A stretch of 46,187 bases of DNA from an uncultured Flavobacteriales bacterium (lineage in GTDB: Bacteria > Bacteroidota > Bacteroidia > Flavobacteriales_D > Crocinitomicaceae), in contig CAIJTF010000030.1 of NCBI GenBank assembly GCA_903823565.1, positions 1 to 46,187 on the forward strand, given 5' to 3'. Of this stretch, positions 1 to 8,606 are shown in pieces. A program made the translations under genes and the position numbers. Numbering within the stretch: the first letter of the stretch is position 1; every line of letters starts with the position of its first letter. The notes below the pieces were generated by a model that made no database searches, was not told the origin of the DNA, and saw only the letters and a list, made by a program, of their open reading frames with translations.

Positions 1-247
1 AGGAAAAAGGGGTAGTAATGACCTCTCCGGACCTCGCCAGCGCTTTCAAAGAAATCTGTAAAGGTAGCGTGCCATTCGCCATCAAAAGAACCTTAGATGT
101 TTCTAACGCAAGATAGCGCGCTAACTGTTCCTCTAATTCCAATACCAAGGCGCCACGGTTGGTTAACCAGCCGTTGTTATAGGCCCGTTGTACCTGCGCC
201 GTATATTCTTCAATAGGAGGAAGAAAGGACTTTGTAACTGGAATCAT
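1..247 (-). CDS. DegT/DnrJ/EryC1/StrS-family aminotransferase, N-terminal part (runs off the window)
   Basis: Only the first 82 codons are present; the gene continues beyond base 1. The translation begins MIPVTKSFLPPIEEY and contains NNGWLTNRG and LLMANGTLPLQISLKAL, followed by GEVITTPF. This is the usual N-terminus of PLP-dependent sugar aminotransferases, which make amino sugars for O-antigen or other surface glycans; the PLP lysine lies outside the window. The ATG overlaps the stop of the ABC ATPase gene as ATGA, so the two are translationally coupled. Its place after Wzm/Wzt-type genes fits synthesis of the exported polysaccharide. The family is clear, but the sugar substrate cannot be told. 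Confidence 0.85.
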   Translation of the reverse strand, partial: MIPVTKSFLPPIEEYTAQVQRAYNNGWLTNRGALVLELEEQLARYLALETSKVLLMANGTLPLQISLKALARSGEVITTPFS

Positions 248-1503
248 GCCTGTAGTTTAAAATCAATATTAGGCCGAACAAATCCAGGAAATTTACCGTG
301 CCAATTGGTTATTTCTCGTTCTTCCTCCACTTCAAAGATCAACACTTCTTCAAAGTTAAAAAGCGGCTTCGCCGTATCTTGAACGAGCATAAATGAAACA
401 TAGAAAACCCCCGTATTAAGTAATTCCTTGGGGATAACACATCGCGCATGATGCAGTCCAATACCGATCGTGGGAGGGGGTAATTGGGTGATGACATTGA
501 ATACACATTCACCGGTCGCTGCATAGAGGTGAAGGCTGAGATTAGCCACTAAGTCCTCCACATAATTCCAAAAACTAATTTTTATCTCCAAAGTGCTTTT
601 AACGGAAATGATCGGTTTTCCGTCCTCGCGAATGGGTGTAAGCTCAATCGACTTTAATCGAGTGTATGCATTGCCAGGGGCTTCATGCTCGCTATATTCT
701 TTTCCCCAATCCAATTGGTTTCGGCTCATTAGGTAAGTTTCAATCACATCAGAGGGTAAACCTTCAGATACAATTGTTCCGTGCTCCAACAGGATTGCGC
801 GGGTGCACAAATTTTTGACCGCCTCCATGTTGTGGCTTACAAAGATTACCGTCCTACCATGGCGAGCAACATCCTTCATTTTACCCATGCACTTTTTTTG
901 AAAGTCTACATCTCCCACCGCCAATACTTCGTCAACAATCAATATTTCAGGTTCCAAATGTGCAGCTACCGCAAAGGCCAAGCGAACGTACATGCCAGAG
1001 GAATACCGTTTAACAGGCGTATCAATGTACTTTTCAACCCCGCTAAAAGCCACGATTTCATCAAATTTTTGGGTAATTTCCCGTTTGGTCATCCCCAATA
1101 TTGCTCCGTTCAGAAAAATGTTCTCACGGCCGGTTAATTCCGGATGAAATCCCGTACCCACTTCAAGCAACGATGCCACGCGTCCATTCAACATTATTTG
1201 TCCCTTGGTAGGAGAAGTTACTTTCGATAGAATTTTTAACAAAGAGCTTTTTCCCGCACCATTGCGACCAATTACCCCTAGGACTTCCCCATGATTTACC
1301 GAAAAACTAATATCCTTCAATGCCCATATGAAACCCGAACTGTCATGAGCAACAGGGTCATTGAACTCTGTAATTTTCATGGTAGGATCTTCTTTCCCTC
1401 GAACCTTGTGCCACCAACGGTTCACGTCTTGAATTAAAGAACCCGTTCCAACTTGACCGAGTCGATACTGCTTGTATATATGTTCTACTTTAATTCTTTC
1501 CAT
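244..1503 (-). CDS. Polysaccharide ABC transporter ATP-binding protein, Wzt/TagH type
   Basis: ATPase subunit that powers export of a lipid-linked polysaccharide across the inner membrane with the permease encoded just upstream. Visible motifs are Walker A GRNGAGKSS (about residues 79-87), the signature YSSGM (167-171), Walker B with LIVDE (188-192) and the switch histidine in VSHN (about 224). After the ATPase domain, roughly residues 270-419 form a beta-rich extension like the Wzt C-terminal domain, which in studied O-antigen exporters binds the capped glycan. I chose the ATG at 1503 (MERIKVEHIY), 4 nt after the permease stop; an upstream in-frame start would overlap the permease and add residues not seen in the family. 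Length is 419 aa. Confidence 0.93.
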   Translation of the reverse strand: MERIKVEHIYKQYRLGQVGTGSLIQDVNRWWHKVRGKEDPTMKITEFNDPVAHDSSGFIWALKDISFSVNHGEVLGVIGRNGAGKSSLLKILSKVTSPTKGQIMLNGRVASLLEVGTGFHPELTGRENIFLNGAILGMTKREITQKFDEIVAFSGVEKYIDTPVKRYSSGMYVRLAFAVAAHLEPEILIVDEVLAVGDVDFQKKCMGKMKDVARHGRTVIFVSHNMEAVKNLCTRAILLEHGTIVSEGLPSDVIETYLMSRNQLDWGKEYSEHEAPGNAYTRLKSIELTPIREDGKPIISVKSTLEIKISFWNYVEDLVANLSLHLYAATGECVFNVITQLPPPTIGIGLHHARCVIPKELLNTGVFYVSFMLVQDTAKPLFNFEEVLIFEVEEEREITNWHGKFPGFVRPNIDFKLQA

Positions 1504-1507
1504 ATCA

Positions 1508-2356
1508 TTAAACAGTGTCCATGAAGGACTTTTCAACGCGATAAAACACCAGAATTCCGACCGTTAAAGCGATAAGGGTAAATACGAAAGAATACATTAA
1601 ACCTCCAAAATCAAAAGAACCTACGGAAAAAACAGCATACCTGAAATTTTCAAGAATACCGGTTAAGGGATTCCATTCCAACACCTTTCGCATGAGGCCA
1701 GAGGTGAAGGAAAGCGGGTAAATTATTGGCGTCCCGTACATGAGCAGTTGTACGCCAAAAGTTAGCAAAAAACTCAAGTCCCGGTACTTGGTTGTTAGCG
1801 ACGAAAAAAGAATGCCTAAACCGAGTCCAAGGAATGCCAAAATGAAAATATATACAGGAACCAAAACCAAGGTCCAGTGGACATTCGTTCGTTCCACACC
1901 TAAAACATATAACCCAATGATTGCAGCGATTAACACCATGGATTGAATCCACCATTTGTACAAGCCTGAAATCACAATAGACATCGGAACGGCCATTCGA
2001 GGAAAATATACCTTACCAAAGAGGGCCGCATTTCCAACAAAAGTATTGGAACATTTGGTGAATACGTCTGAAAAGTAACCCCATAGCGTTAACCCTGAAA
2101 AGTAAAATAGAAAGGGATGTATCCCTTGGGTTGGAATAGAAGCAATTCTTCCAAAAATTAGGTAAAACATGATCGCGGTTAAAATCGGCTGTAGAACAAA
2201 CCACAAGGGACCAAGAAGGGTCTGCTTGTATTGAGCAACAAAATCTCGTTTAACGAAAAGCATAATTAAATCGCGGTAATTCCACAATTCCTTAAGCTTA
2301 AGATCAAAAAAGGATTGTTGCGGTGTAATAACCTCCCTAAACTTCGTTTTCTCCAT
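1508..2356 (-). CDS. Polysaccharide ABC transporter permease, Wzm/TagG type
   Basis: Integral membrane subunit of an ABC-2 type polysaccharide exporter. The 282-aa protein has an amphipathic cytoplasmic N-terminus (LWNYRDLIMLFVKRDF), then about six hydrophobic segments, and the conserved FKQT/YKQTLLGPLWFVLQP region typical of Wzm/TagG proteins. It is the first gene of a minus-strand operon with the ATPase and a sugar aminotransferase. The start at MEKTKFREV is preferred over a TTG seven codons upstream, because relatives begin with this segment. A perfect TAnnTTTG element lies 29 nt upstream. The likely role is O-antigen-like polysaccharide export, though the exact glycan is unknown. Confidence 0.92.
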   Translation of the reverse strand: MEKTKFREVITPQQSFFDLKLKELWNYRDLIMLFVKRDFVAQYKQTLLGPLWFVLQPILTAIMFYLIFGRIASIPTQGIHPFLFYFSGLTLWGYFSDVFTKCSNTFVGNAALFGKVYFPRMAVPMSIVISGLYKWWIQSMVLIAAIIGLYVLGVERTNVHWTLVLVPVYIFILAFLGLGLGILFSSLTTKYRDLSFLLTFGVQLLMYGTPIIYPLSFTSGLMRKVLEWNPLTGILENFRYAVFSVGSFDFGGLMYSFVFTLIALTVGILVFYRVEKSFMDTV

Positions 2357-2385
2357 TCCTGTTGCGCCTGAAGGCAATTTGCATT

Positions 2386-2393
2386 CAAAGGTA
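2386..2393 (-). promoter_or_regulatory. Candidate -7 element (TACCTTTG) of the polysaccharide export operon
   Basis: A perfect match on the minus strand to TAnnTTTG, the -7 element used by the Bacteroidota primary sigma factor. It lies 29 nt upstream of the permease ATG. No obvious -33 TTTG is seen. Confidence 0.55.
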
Positions 2394-2459
2394 AACTTAA
2401 TTGATAAATTCTATAAATGGATTATAATAAACGAAGGGTTCCTAGTCCTCATCGACTAA

Positions 2460-2480
2460 ATCTTCATTCCCCGTGAAGAT
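2460..2480. repeat. Short inverted repeat upstream of the large surface-protein gene
   Basis: ATCTTCA and TGAAGAT form a perfect 7-bp inverted repeat with a 7-nt spacer in the 184-bp gap between two divergent transcription units, about 40 bp upstream of the predicted -7 element of the surface-protein gene. It could be an operator or chance; nothing else in this gap is recognisable apart from the two -7 elements. Confidence 0.25.
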
Positions 2481-2516
2481 GTGCACATGAACTGTCAATT
2501 TTTACGTAAATATTCC

Positions 2517-2524
2517 TATTTTTG
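2517..2524 (+). promoter_or_regulatory. Candidate -7 element (TATTTTTG) of the large surface-protein gene
   Basis: Perfect TAnnTTTG, ending 16 nt before the TTG start codon. The implied transcript leader is only about 10 nt long. Confidence 0.5.
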
Positions 2525-2540
2525 AGAAGATAGAAAAATT

Positions 2541-5500
2541 TTGAACCTACTACGACACTACTGCTTGTTTGCTTTGCTTGCTGTGTGCTTTTTTGCGCTG
2601 CATGCACAACCCTTAAGTGCTATCGTTCCTCAAAATCAATCTGCAATTGTTAACTTGAACGTTTCCTTTCTCTGGAACAGCGCCCCAAATGCTATCAATT
2701 ACAAAGTAATGCTGGCCACGAATGCCACCTTTACGTCCAATTACACCGAATCCCCTTTAGTGAATTCTCCAAGTTGGAATCATATTATTTCAACACCCGG
2801 TCAATACTTTTGGCGAGTAATTTCCTACAGCGCCATCGATTCAACCCTGTCCCCTACGTACACATTTACTAATTTTTCGCCCGCTAATTCGGTAAACACG
2901 AGCCTTTGGCTCAAGGCTGATGCCGGAGTGATCTTAGACGCTTCCAACAAAGTTCAACAATGGAATGACTTAAGCAATAACGGGTATTTGATAAGTCAGA
3001 ATAACGCCACAAAACGACCTACCATTGTTAACAATGTGGTTAACGGCTATCCAAGCCTTGCTTTTAATGGTAATCAGTTTTTATCGGGAGGAGATATCCT
3101 TGACCTTGGCTTTAATTCACGATCCTTTTTTGTTATCGGAAAAATGGCGAGCTCCAACCAAACCCTCCTTGCCAAATCCAGGGCCTTCAATGCAACATTT
3201 CGCTACGGCATCATCAAGGACGGTACAAACTCAGCCTTTTTATTTCAAAGCGACAACAATACCAGTAACTACAGTACATTCAACACCAACAATTATGCTC
3301 TGTACAATGCTTTTGTAAATCGAAATACCGCTAAAAACCATTTTTCAATCAACAATAATCCCCTTGGAGTAAGCTCTTTCAACTCAAATCTACTTTTCGA
3401 ATCTACCTATCGCTTTCTCATTGGAGCCTACAACAACGCTAACGACGATGGCGAGGTCCTAATGCTAAATGGAAACATTTGTGAGATTATTTTCTCGGAT
3501 ACCTACGATTCAACCGAAATTTTAAAGATCAAAAACTACCTCAAATACAAATATTCTGTTCCGTTAACCCTAGGCCCGGACGTGTATGTAACCAATAGTT
3601 TTTGTTCACAAACATTATCGGCTACCGCTGGATTCACGAATTATTTATGGAGCACGGGGGCAACCACTGCAACGGCAGCCGTGAATCAAACAGGACATTA
3701 TTGGGTAAGAGCAACGGATGCGTTTGGTTTTGTTTGGAGCGACACGATTTTTGTTCAATATCCTACTATTAATCCACCACCTTCCACATCCGTTTGCGCA
3801 AACAGCGTATTAAATTGGAATACAGGCTTGGGACAAGGGTTTTCCCATTTATGGAATACCGGCTCCACCAGCAACAACATTACCATTTCTCAATCGGGTA
3901 GTTACAGTGTAACCGTTACTGGTGCTGGAGGTTGCACCAACACTTCCGGTAGCATCACTTTCACCATAGACTCCTACCCGCTTACCGCCTTCATAGGTCA
4001 AGATACAACGCTGTGCGCAGGAAATTTGCTCTCGCTTCAAGTTGGCGCGAATCAAACCGTTCAATACACATGGAGTAACGGAACGAATTCACCAACTTAT
4101 CCCGTAACATCCTTAGGAACCTATCCCGTATCCGTAACCGTTTTAAATGCGAACGGCTGTACGGCACAGGACACCATAGTTATTACCGTCAACGGTACGG
4201 CCCCTACCCTTTCCTATCAAGCAAATTCAACGGGGTGTAGCAATGCCTATTTGGTATTTTCAGACGCATCCACGGTTCCAGCTCCCTCTGTAATTCAAGC
4301 ACGAAATTGGAGTTTTTCAAACGGACTTACTGGAACGGGAAATACGCTTCAATTGGGATTCCCCACACCCGGCCTTTACCAAGGTGAAATTGAAGTCATT
4401 TCTTCCGGAAATTGTATTTCTAAGGATACATTTTCATTCATGGTTTATGCACCTCCTAGCCTCACCGTGTCACACCTTGGCCATTGCTCCAACGAAAACA
4501 TATCCTTTTCAGCGATTGATACCAATGGAGGCCAACTTCATTCATTTCAATGGTCTATTAACCAAGGTATGCATACCGACACCCTTCCGAATCCGTTGGT
4601 TTTATTGAATGCTTTTGGTCAACAAGGCTGCCAAGTAATTGCAGAAAACCAACAAGGGTGTTCCGATACCTCCTTCTATTTTTTTACGCTAGACGCCGCA
4701 CCAATGGCCAATATGACCACACCAGCGGGTTGTGAATTTTCGGCTATCACCTTTCAAAACACAAGCGTCCCATTGGATACTTTTGCATTAGCTCAATCGT
4801 CCTGGAGCTTCGGTGACGGGATGTATTCCTCTGAAAACAACCCACAACATACCTATTTACAAGAAGGAACCTACGCCTTAACGTTAATAAGCTACTCCTC
4901 GAATGGATGCAATGACTCTATAAGTCAGACCGTTACCATTCACCCAGCACCCGATTTATCGTGGAATATTAGTCCTGCTTGTAGGAATCTTCCAACGCAA
5001 TTTAACAGTTCTAGTACGATCCCCACAGGAAGCATCGATAGTACCTATTGGATGGTGAATTTACAATTCCCCATTGAAGGGATTTCAGGGACTTACACGT
5101 TTTCCACCCTTGGAATACAATATTTGAATTTGTACGCTGTTTCCGATCAAGGGTGTTTGAGGGACACCCTAATTTTGGTGGATGTAAATCCTGGATTGAC
5201 CAGTGGATTTAGTTACTTTCCGTCCATTGTTGTTGCAGGAACATCCGTAACCTTCGTTTCTTCGTCGAACGGCAATACGGGGCTTGGATGGACCATCAAT
5301 CAAATCCCCTATGGATCTTCGGATACCCTTACGTTCGAGGTAGATGAAAATTACAGCGATGATACCATAACCGTAACGTGTACTTCCGTGAATGCGTTTG
5401 GTTGCGTAGATAGCACACAAACCATTATAGCAATTGAAAATCAAATCCTTGATTTGGCCATTACGAATGTTTTTATTTCAAGCCAAAATAACGGGGCAGT

Positions 5501-6044
5501 AATTGGTGCATCCATAAAAAACACAGGATCTTTACCCATTCAATCCTTTGACTTAACCTTAGCCGTTACGGGAGACCCCTGGCTCACCAATGAAATTACG
5601 GAAAGCATCAATCCAGGGGATACTTATTATTACGTATTTCCGAGCACTTTTGATGTGACATACATGAACGAAAACCAAATGGGAGATGTGTTTTGTATTA
5701 CTGGAATTGCGCATCCATACGGTGCAATCAATGAATTGAATTTTGCGAATAATGAGGCTTGTCGTGTTCTAGAGGATCAGACCTATGAAGTGCTACCCAT
5801 CCACCCGAATCCCGTCAATGACCTTATTAATCTTGGTATCGTGGCTACAAAAGAAATAACATTACACATTCAGCTGTATGATGCTTTAGGTAAATTAATT
5901 AATATAGTAGCTGAGAATGAGACCTATTCCGCTGGAGTGCATCACATTAGTCTTCCAAGTACTGCGTTGCACTACGGAGTTTATTGGATTCGCATCAACG
6001 ATGGTGTATCTGAGCGAATATTGAAATTTCTTAAATCGAATTAA
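2541..6044 (+). CDS. Large secreted multi-domain protein with T9SS type A sorting domain
   Basis: A 1167-aa predicted cell-surface or secreted protein. It starts at TTG; this is needed because the next Met (about residue 54) would remove the signal peptide (LLRHYCLFALLAVCFFALHA). Domains in order, from sequence appearance: fibronectin-III-like (about 24-115), a LamG/concanavalin-like region beginning SLWLKADAGVILDASNKVQQW (about 118-345), several Ig/PKD-like repeats with paired cysteines, a clear PKD with WSFGDG and HTY (about 755-800), a CARDB-like domain (about 970-1070), and a C-terminal sorting domain with HPNPVND and GVYWIRI (about 1090-1167). The last directs export by the type IX system and anchoring or release at the surface. 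Adhesion or glycan binding is plausible; no catalytic motif is seen. Confidence 0.88.
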   Translation: MNLLRHYCLFALLAVCFFALHAQPLSAIVPQNQSAIVNLNVSFLWNSAPNAINYKVMLATNATFTSNYTESPLVNSPSWNHIISTPGQYFWRVISYSAIDSTLSPTYTFTNFSPANSVNTSLWLKADAGVILDASNKVQQWNDLSNNGYLISQNNATKRPTIVNNVVNGYPSLAFNGNQFLSGGDILDLGFNSRSFFVIGKMASSNQTLLAKSRAFNATFRYGIIKDGTNSAFLFQSDNNTSNYSTFNTNNYALYNAFVNRNTAKNHFSINNNPLGVSSFNSNLLFESTYRFLIGAYNNANDDGEVLMLNGNICEIIFSDTYDSTEILKIKNYLKYKYSVPLTLGPDVYVTNSFCSQTLSATAGFTNYLWSTGATTATAAVNQTGHYWVRATDAFGFVWSDTIFVQYPTINPPPSTSVCANSVLNWNTGLGQGFSHLWNTGSTSNNITISQSGSYSVTVTGAGGCTNTSGSITFTIDSYPLTAFIGQDTTLCAGNLLSLQVGANQTVQYTWSNGTNSPTYPVTSLGTYPVSVTVLNANGCTAQDTIVITVNGTAPTLSYQANSTGCSNAYLVFSDASTVPAPSVIQARNWSFSNGLTGTGNTLQLGFPTPGLYQGEIEVISSGNCISKDTFSFMVYAPPSLTVSHLGHCSNENISFSAIDTNGGQLHSFQWSINQGMHTDTLPNPLVLLNAFGQQGCQVIAENQQGCSDTSFYFFTLDAAPMANMTTPAGCEFSAITFQNTSVPLDTFALAQSSWSFGDGMYSSENNPQHTYLQEGTYALTLISYSSNGCNDSISQTVTIHPAPDLSWNISPACRNLPTQFNSSSTIPTGSIDSTYWMVNLQFPIEGISGTYTFSTLGIQYLNLYAVSDQGCLRDTLILVDVNPGLTSGFSYFPSIVVAGTSVTFVSSSNGNTGLGWTINQIPYGSSDTLTFEVDENYSDDTITVTCTSVNAFGCVDSTQTIIAIENQILDLAITNVFISSQNNGAVIGASIKNTGSLPIQSFDLTLAVTGDPWLTNEITESINPGDTYYYVFPSTFDVTYMNENQMGDVFCITGIAHPYGAINELNFANNEACRVLEDQTYEVLPIHPNPVNDLINLGIVATKEITLHIQLYDALGKLINIVAENETYSAGVHHISLPSTALHYGVYWIRINDGVSERILKFLKSN

Positions 6045-6050
6045 TAGTTT

Positions 6051-6058
6051 TAATTTTG
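6051..6058 (+). promoter_or_regulatory. Candidate -7 element (TAATTTTG) of the lolA-like gene
   Basis: Perfect TAnnTTTG, 33 nt before the ATG of the LolA-like gene and just after the stop of the surface-protein gene. A seven-codon ORF (MKIDNLQ, 6061-6084) lies between it and the gene. Confidence 0.45.
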
Positions 6059-6091
6059 GCATGAAAATAGACAACCTACAGTAAAGAAATT

Positions 6092-6733
6092 ATGAAAACA
6101 CCACTACTTTTAATGGTATTTGCATTGTGCCTGAATACGTTAGCCTCTTATGCACAAGATGCTAAATCCCAAGCCATTTTAGACAAACTATCCAAAAAAG
6201 TTAAAAGCCTACAAACGTTTTATGTCGAATTCAATGCTTCTATTAAGAATAGTAAAACCGGACAAAACGAATCCTTTTCTGGAAAAGGGTGGGTAAAAGG
6301 AAACAAATACAACGCAAGTTACGGAAGTAGTTCCATAATTAGCAATGGAGCGAGAACATGGACCATATTGAGTAAGGACAAAGAAATTTATGAAACCAGC
6401 GTTGGTGGAGAAGATGAAGTGGTTAACCCTAAAAAATTAATGACCATTTGGGAAACAGGCTTTAAAAACGCTTACGTAAAATCAGAAACCTTAAATGGTA
6501 CGGTGGTAGATGTCATTAATCTAACACCAAAAAACGCCAAAACAGCAGATTACAACAAAATCGTAGTTTACATATCTAGAAACAATGAATTGAAAAAGGC
6601 GGTTATGAATACAAAGGACGGAACCGTGATGACGTATACCGTTTCAAAATTCACGTCTAACCCATCGGTTAATGACACTAAATTTGTATTAGATAAGAAG
6701 AACTATCCCGGATATACGGTATACAAAGACTAA
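6092..6733 (+). CDS. LolA-like outer-membrane lipoprotein carrier
   Basis: A 213-aa periplasmic protein with a cleavable signal peptide (about residues 1-22, ending SYAQ). The mature part matches the LolA-like fold in Bacteroidota: an N-terminal helix (AILDKLSKKVKSLQTFYVEF), antiparallel strands including GKGWVKGNKY, and a C-terminal segment with KFVLDKKNYPGYTVY. LolA proteins carry lipoproteins from the inner membrane LolCDE complex to the outer membrane. In this phylum the next gene is often a DNA translocase, but here it is convergent smpB. The stop TAA overlaps the smpB stop TAG on the other strand within the tetranucleotide CTAA. Identity is by family resemblance; a related lipid-binding role is possible. 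Confidence 0.8.
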   Translation: MKTPLLLMVFALCLNTLASYAQDAKSQAILDKLSKKVKSLQTFYVEFNASIKNSKTGQNESFSGKGWVKGNKYNASYGSSSIISNGARTWTILSKDKEIYETSVGGEDEVVNPKKLMTIWETGFKNAYVKSETLNGTVVDVINLTPKNAKTADYNKIVVYISRNNELKKAVMNTKDGTVMTYTVSKFTSNPSVNDTKFVLDKKNYPGYTVYKD

Positions 6734-7182
6734 CCTTTTAATCTTCTACCTATCTCTATTTTATCTTGTTTTTCCTTTAGATCATGGCGTTTGTCGTGAA
6801 GCTTTTTCCCTTTCGCACAAGCAATCTCAATTTTAACCCATCCCTTCGAGGATAAAAAGATATTTAAAGGGATAATGGTATTCCCTTTATCTTTTAAAAA
6901 TTTTTCAATACGCTTTATTTCTTTTCTATTAAGAAGTAGTTTTCGATCGCTACGTGGCTGATGGTTATAAAAACTTCCATTTTCATAGGGATTCACAAAC
7001 ATATTTCTAATCCAAACTTCCCCCTTACTCGCAATACAATAGGCCTCCATTATACTGGCTTTACTTTGACGTATGCTTTTAATTTCCGTGCCTGTCAACA
7101 CTATCCCTGCCGTAAATACCTCTTCAAGATGGTATTCAAAGCGAGCTCTTTTATTGCGTATGTTTAAGCGGGTTGCAGACAT
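6730..7182 (-). CDS. smpB: SsrA (tmRNA)-binding protein SmpB
   Basis: SmpB binds tmRNA and delivers it to stalled ribosomes for trans-translation. The 150-aa protein shows the family signatures: an OB-fold core with AGIVLTGTEIKSIRQ and IRNMFVNPYENGSFYNHQPRSDRKLLL split across residues 26-86, then NTIIPLNIFLSSKGWVKIEI and the basic tail HDKRHDLKEK. The length is normal. The ATG at 7182 follows a TAnnTTTG element by 4 nt, so the mRNA is probably leaderless. It is divergent from recR and convergent with the LolA-like gene, with interlocked stop codons. The tmRNA gene itself is not in the window. Confidence 0.97.
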   Translation of the reverse strand: MSATRLNIRNKRARFEYHLEEVFTAGIVLTGTEIKSIRQSKASIMEAYCIASKGEVWIRNMFVNPYENGSFYNHQPRSDRKLLLNRKEIKRIEKFLKDKGNTIIPLNIFLSSKGWVKIEIACAKGKKLHDKRHDLKEKQDKIEIGRRLKG

Positions 7183-7186
7183 ATTA

Positions 7187-7194
7187 CAAAGGTA
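7187..7194 (-). promoter_or_regulatory. -7 element (TACCTTTG) 4 nt before smpB start
   Basis: Perfect TAnnTTTG on the minus strand, with only 4 nt (TAAT) between its final G and the smpB ATG. Transcription should start at or next to the ATG, implying a leaderless transcript. The divergent recR element lies 22 bp away, so the two promoters cover the same DNA. Confidence 0.65.
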
Positions 7195-7216
7195 ACCAAT
7201 AGGAAATGAAAATACT

Positions 7217-7224
7217 TACTTTTG
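7217..7224 (+). promoter_or_regulatory. -7 element (TACTTTTG) 4 nt before recR start
   Basis: Perfect TAnnTTTG with a 4-nt gap (TAGC) to the recR ATG, the same spacing as smpB, uvrA and the LuxE-like gene. No good TTTG at -33 is seen. Confidence 0.65.
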
Positions 7225-7228
7225 TAGC

Positions 7229-7840
7229 ATGCAAATACCTTCACGCTATCTTGAGAAAGCCTCAGAACAAATCGCAAGCCTTCCGGGCATCGGTAAACGT
7301 ACCGCACTGAAATTGGCATTGCATATCCATCGAAAAAACGACGAGGCATTTCATGCTATGATTGAATCGTTAATTGCTCTTAAAATGCATTCCCATTCCT
7401 GCAGTCAATGCGGAAACATTGCGGATGAACCAACGTGCAGCATATGCAGCAATCCAAACCGCGATAAAAGCACGCTCTGTATTGTTGAGGATGTTCGAGA
7501 TATTATGGCCATTGAAGCTACCTCAAGTTACAAAGGATTGTATCATGTTCTTGGCGGAATCATATCACCAATGGACGGTATTGGTCCGAGCGATTTAACC
7601 ATTGATCTTTTGCAACAGCGTACGATAAAGCCCGAATTGAGGGAAGTGATTTTTGCCCTTAGCCCAACGCTGGAGGGTGACACAACGAATTTTTACATCT
7701 ATCGAAAAATTCATAGGGAAGGACTACTTCTCACAACCCTCTCCAGGGGCGTAGCGATAGGGTCCGAACTTCAATATGCCGATGAAATCACCTTGTCAAA
7801 ATCCTTACAACAACGCCAAGAATTCAAACTTTCTTCTTGA
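7229..7840 (+). CDS. recR: Recombination mediator RecR
   Basis: RecR works with RecO to load RecA onto gapped single-stranded DNA. The 203-aa product has the helix-hairpin-helix LPGIGKRTALKLALH (about 18-32), a zinc finger with CSQC and CSIC (about 58-74), then the Toprim domain beginning LCIVEDVRDIMAIE and including GVAIGSELQYADEITL. Length and order of domains are normal. The promoter 4 nt upstream fixes the ATG at 7229. The 3' end overlaps the convergent methyltransferase-like gene by 17 nt. Confidence 0.96.
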   Translation: MQIPSRYLEKASEQIASLPGIGKRTALKLALHIHRKNDEAFHAMIESLIALKMHSHSCSQCGNIADEPTCSICSNPNRDKSTLCIVEDVRDIMAIEATSSYKGLYHVLGGIISPMDGIGPSDLTIDLLQQRTIKPELREVIFALSPTLEGDTTNFYIYRKIHREGLLLTTLSRGVAIGSELQYADEITLSKSLQQRQEFKLSS

Positions 7841-8540
7841 GTACAACATACTTATAAAACCTTCCCCCTATACCTACCAAGAAAGCGGCCCCAAGAAAAA
7901 GAATATCGGTTCCATCCCATTTTAGTGATGTTTCAAGATTAATGTAGCGCAATTTGATCATCCCCCAAGAAAGGACTACCACAGAAACCCAAGTTGGGTA
8001 TTCCGTAGCAAAAACCCTCTTAGTATTGAAAGCAATTTCATTAGGCTTGTAAGCCTTAAGGGATGGCCAAAAAACAGGTGTTTTATTCGACCAAAAAGTA
8101 TAGGAATCCCCAAATTTCTGGGACAGGTAGGATTGTTCGGTACGAATTAAACGAAAGTGTATGTAAAGACTCAAAGGAATCGAACCAAGAACTATTAGCA
8201 TATGGTTAGAAAGAAGTGCGATACCAATCCAAAGGAGGAAATTCGCAAAATATAAGGGATGCTGGCACATGGCATAAGCGCCAAGTTGGTTCAAGGATTC
8301 CGCTACTTGATTTTTACGATTTCTTCCAGAGGAATGCGGTAGCCTGTAGCCCGTTATATAGAAGCGAAAGGCCGTTCCTGAAAGGATTAGGAGCATGGAA
8401 AAAGCATTCAAAAATTTCCTTTGCCAAGGATAGTTAGCGAAAGGAATATCGTAGCGCATGACAAAAGGAATAACGAAAAGTAATAGGAATACGGGGATTT
8501 GTCCGCGGTATCGAAACATCCACCCAGCGCGCTTTTCCAT
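7824..8540 (-). CDS. Membrane methyltransferase-like protein, isoprenylcysteine carboxyl methyltransferase/PEMT family
   Basis: A 238-aa protein with about five or six hydrophobic segments. The segment QHPLYFANFLLWIGIALL (about 112-129), followed by RLIRTEQSYLSQKFGDSY, matches the core of ICMT/phospholipid methyltransferase proteins, where the basic-His-Pro-Leu-Tyr region and the RTEE-like segment bind SAM. Start MEKRAGWMFRYRG at 8540 is chosen; upstream in-frame codons overlap the divergent gene's leader. The substrate is unknown; in bacteria such proteins methylate lipids or small molecules. The last 17 nt overlap convergent recR. The family assignment is fairly secure, the function not. 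Confidence 0.7.
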   Translation of the reverse strand: MEKRAGWMFRYRGQIPVFLLLFVIPFVMRYDIPFANYPWQRKFLNAFSMLLILSGTAFRFYITGYRLPHSSGRNRKNQVAESLNQLGAYAMCQHPLYFANFLLWIGIALLSNHMLIVLGSIPLSLYIHFRLIRTEQSYLSQKFGDSYTFWSNKTPVFWPSLKAYKPNEIAFNTKRVFATEYPTWVSVVVLSWGMIKLRYINLETSLKWDGTDILFLGAAFLVGIGGRFYKYVVLKKKV

Positions 8541-8606
8541 TTTGTAATAGTATAGATTAAAATTTTCAGTATATTGCAAAGAAATAAAAACTATCCTTCC
8601 AATGTC

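Noticed and set aside
6061..6084. Seven-codon leader peptide (MKIDNLQ) before the lolA-like gene
   Set aside because: Too short to support; no regulatory structure or codon bias towards an amino acid, and it may arise by chance in an AT-rich leader.
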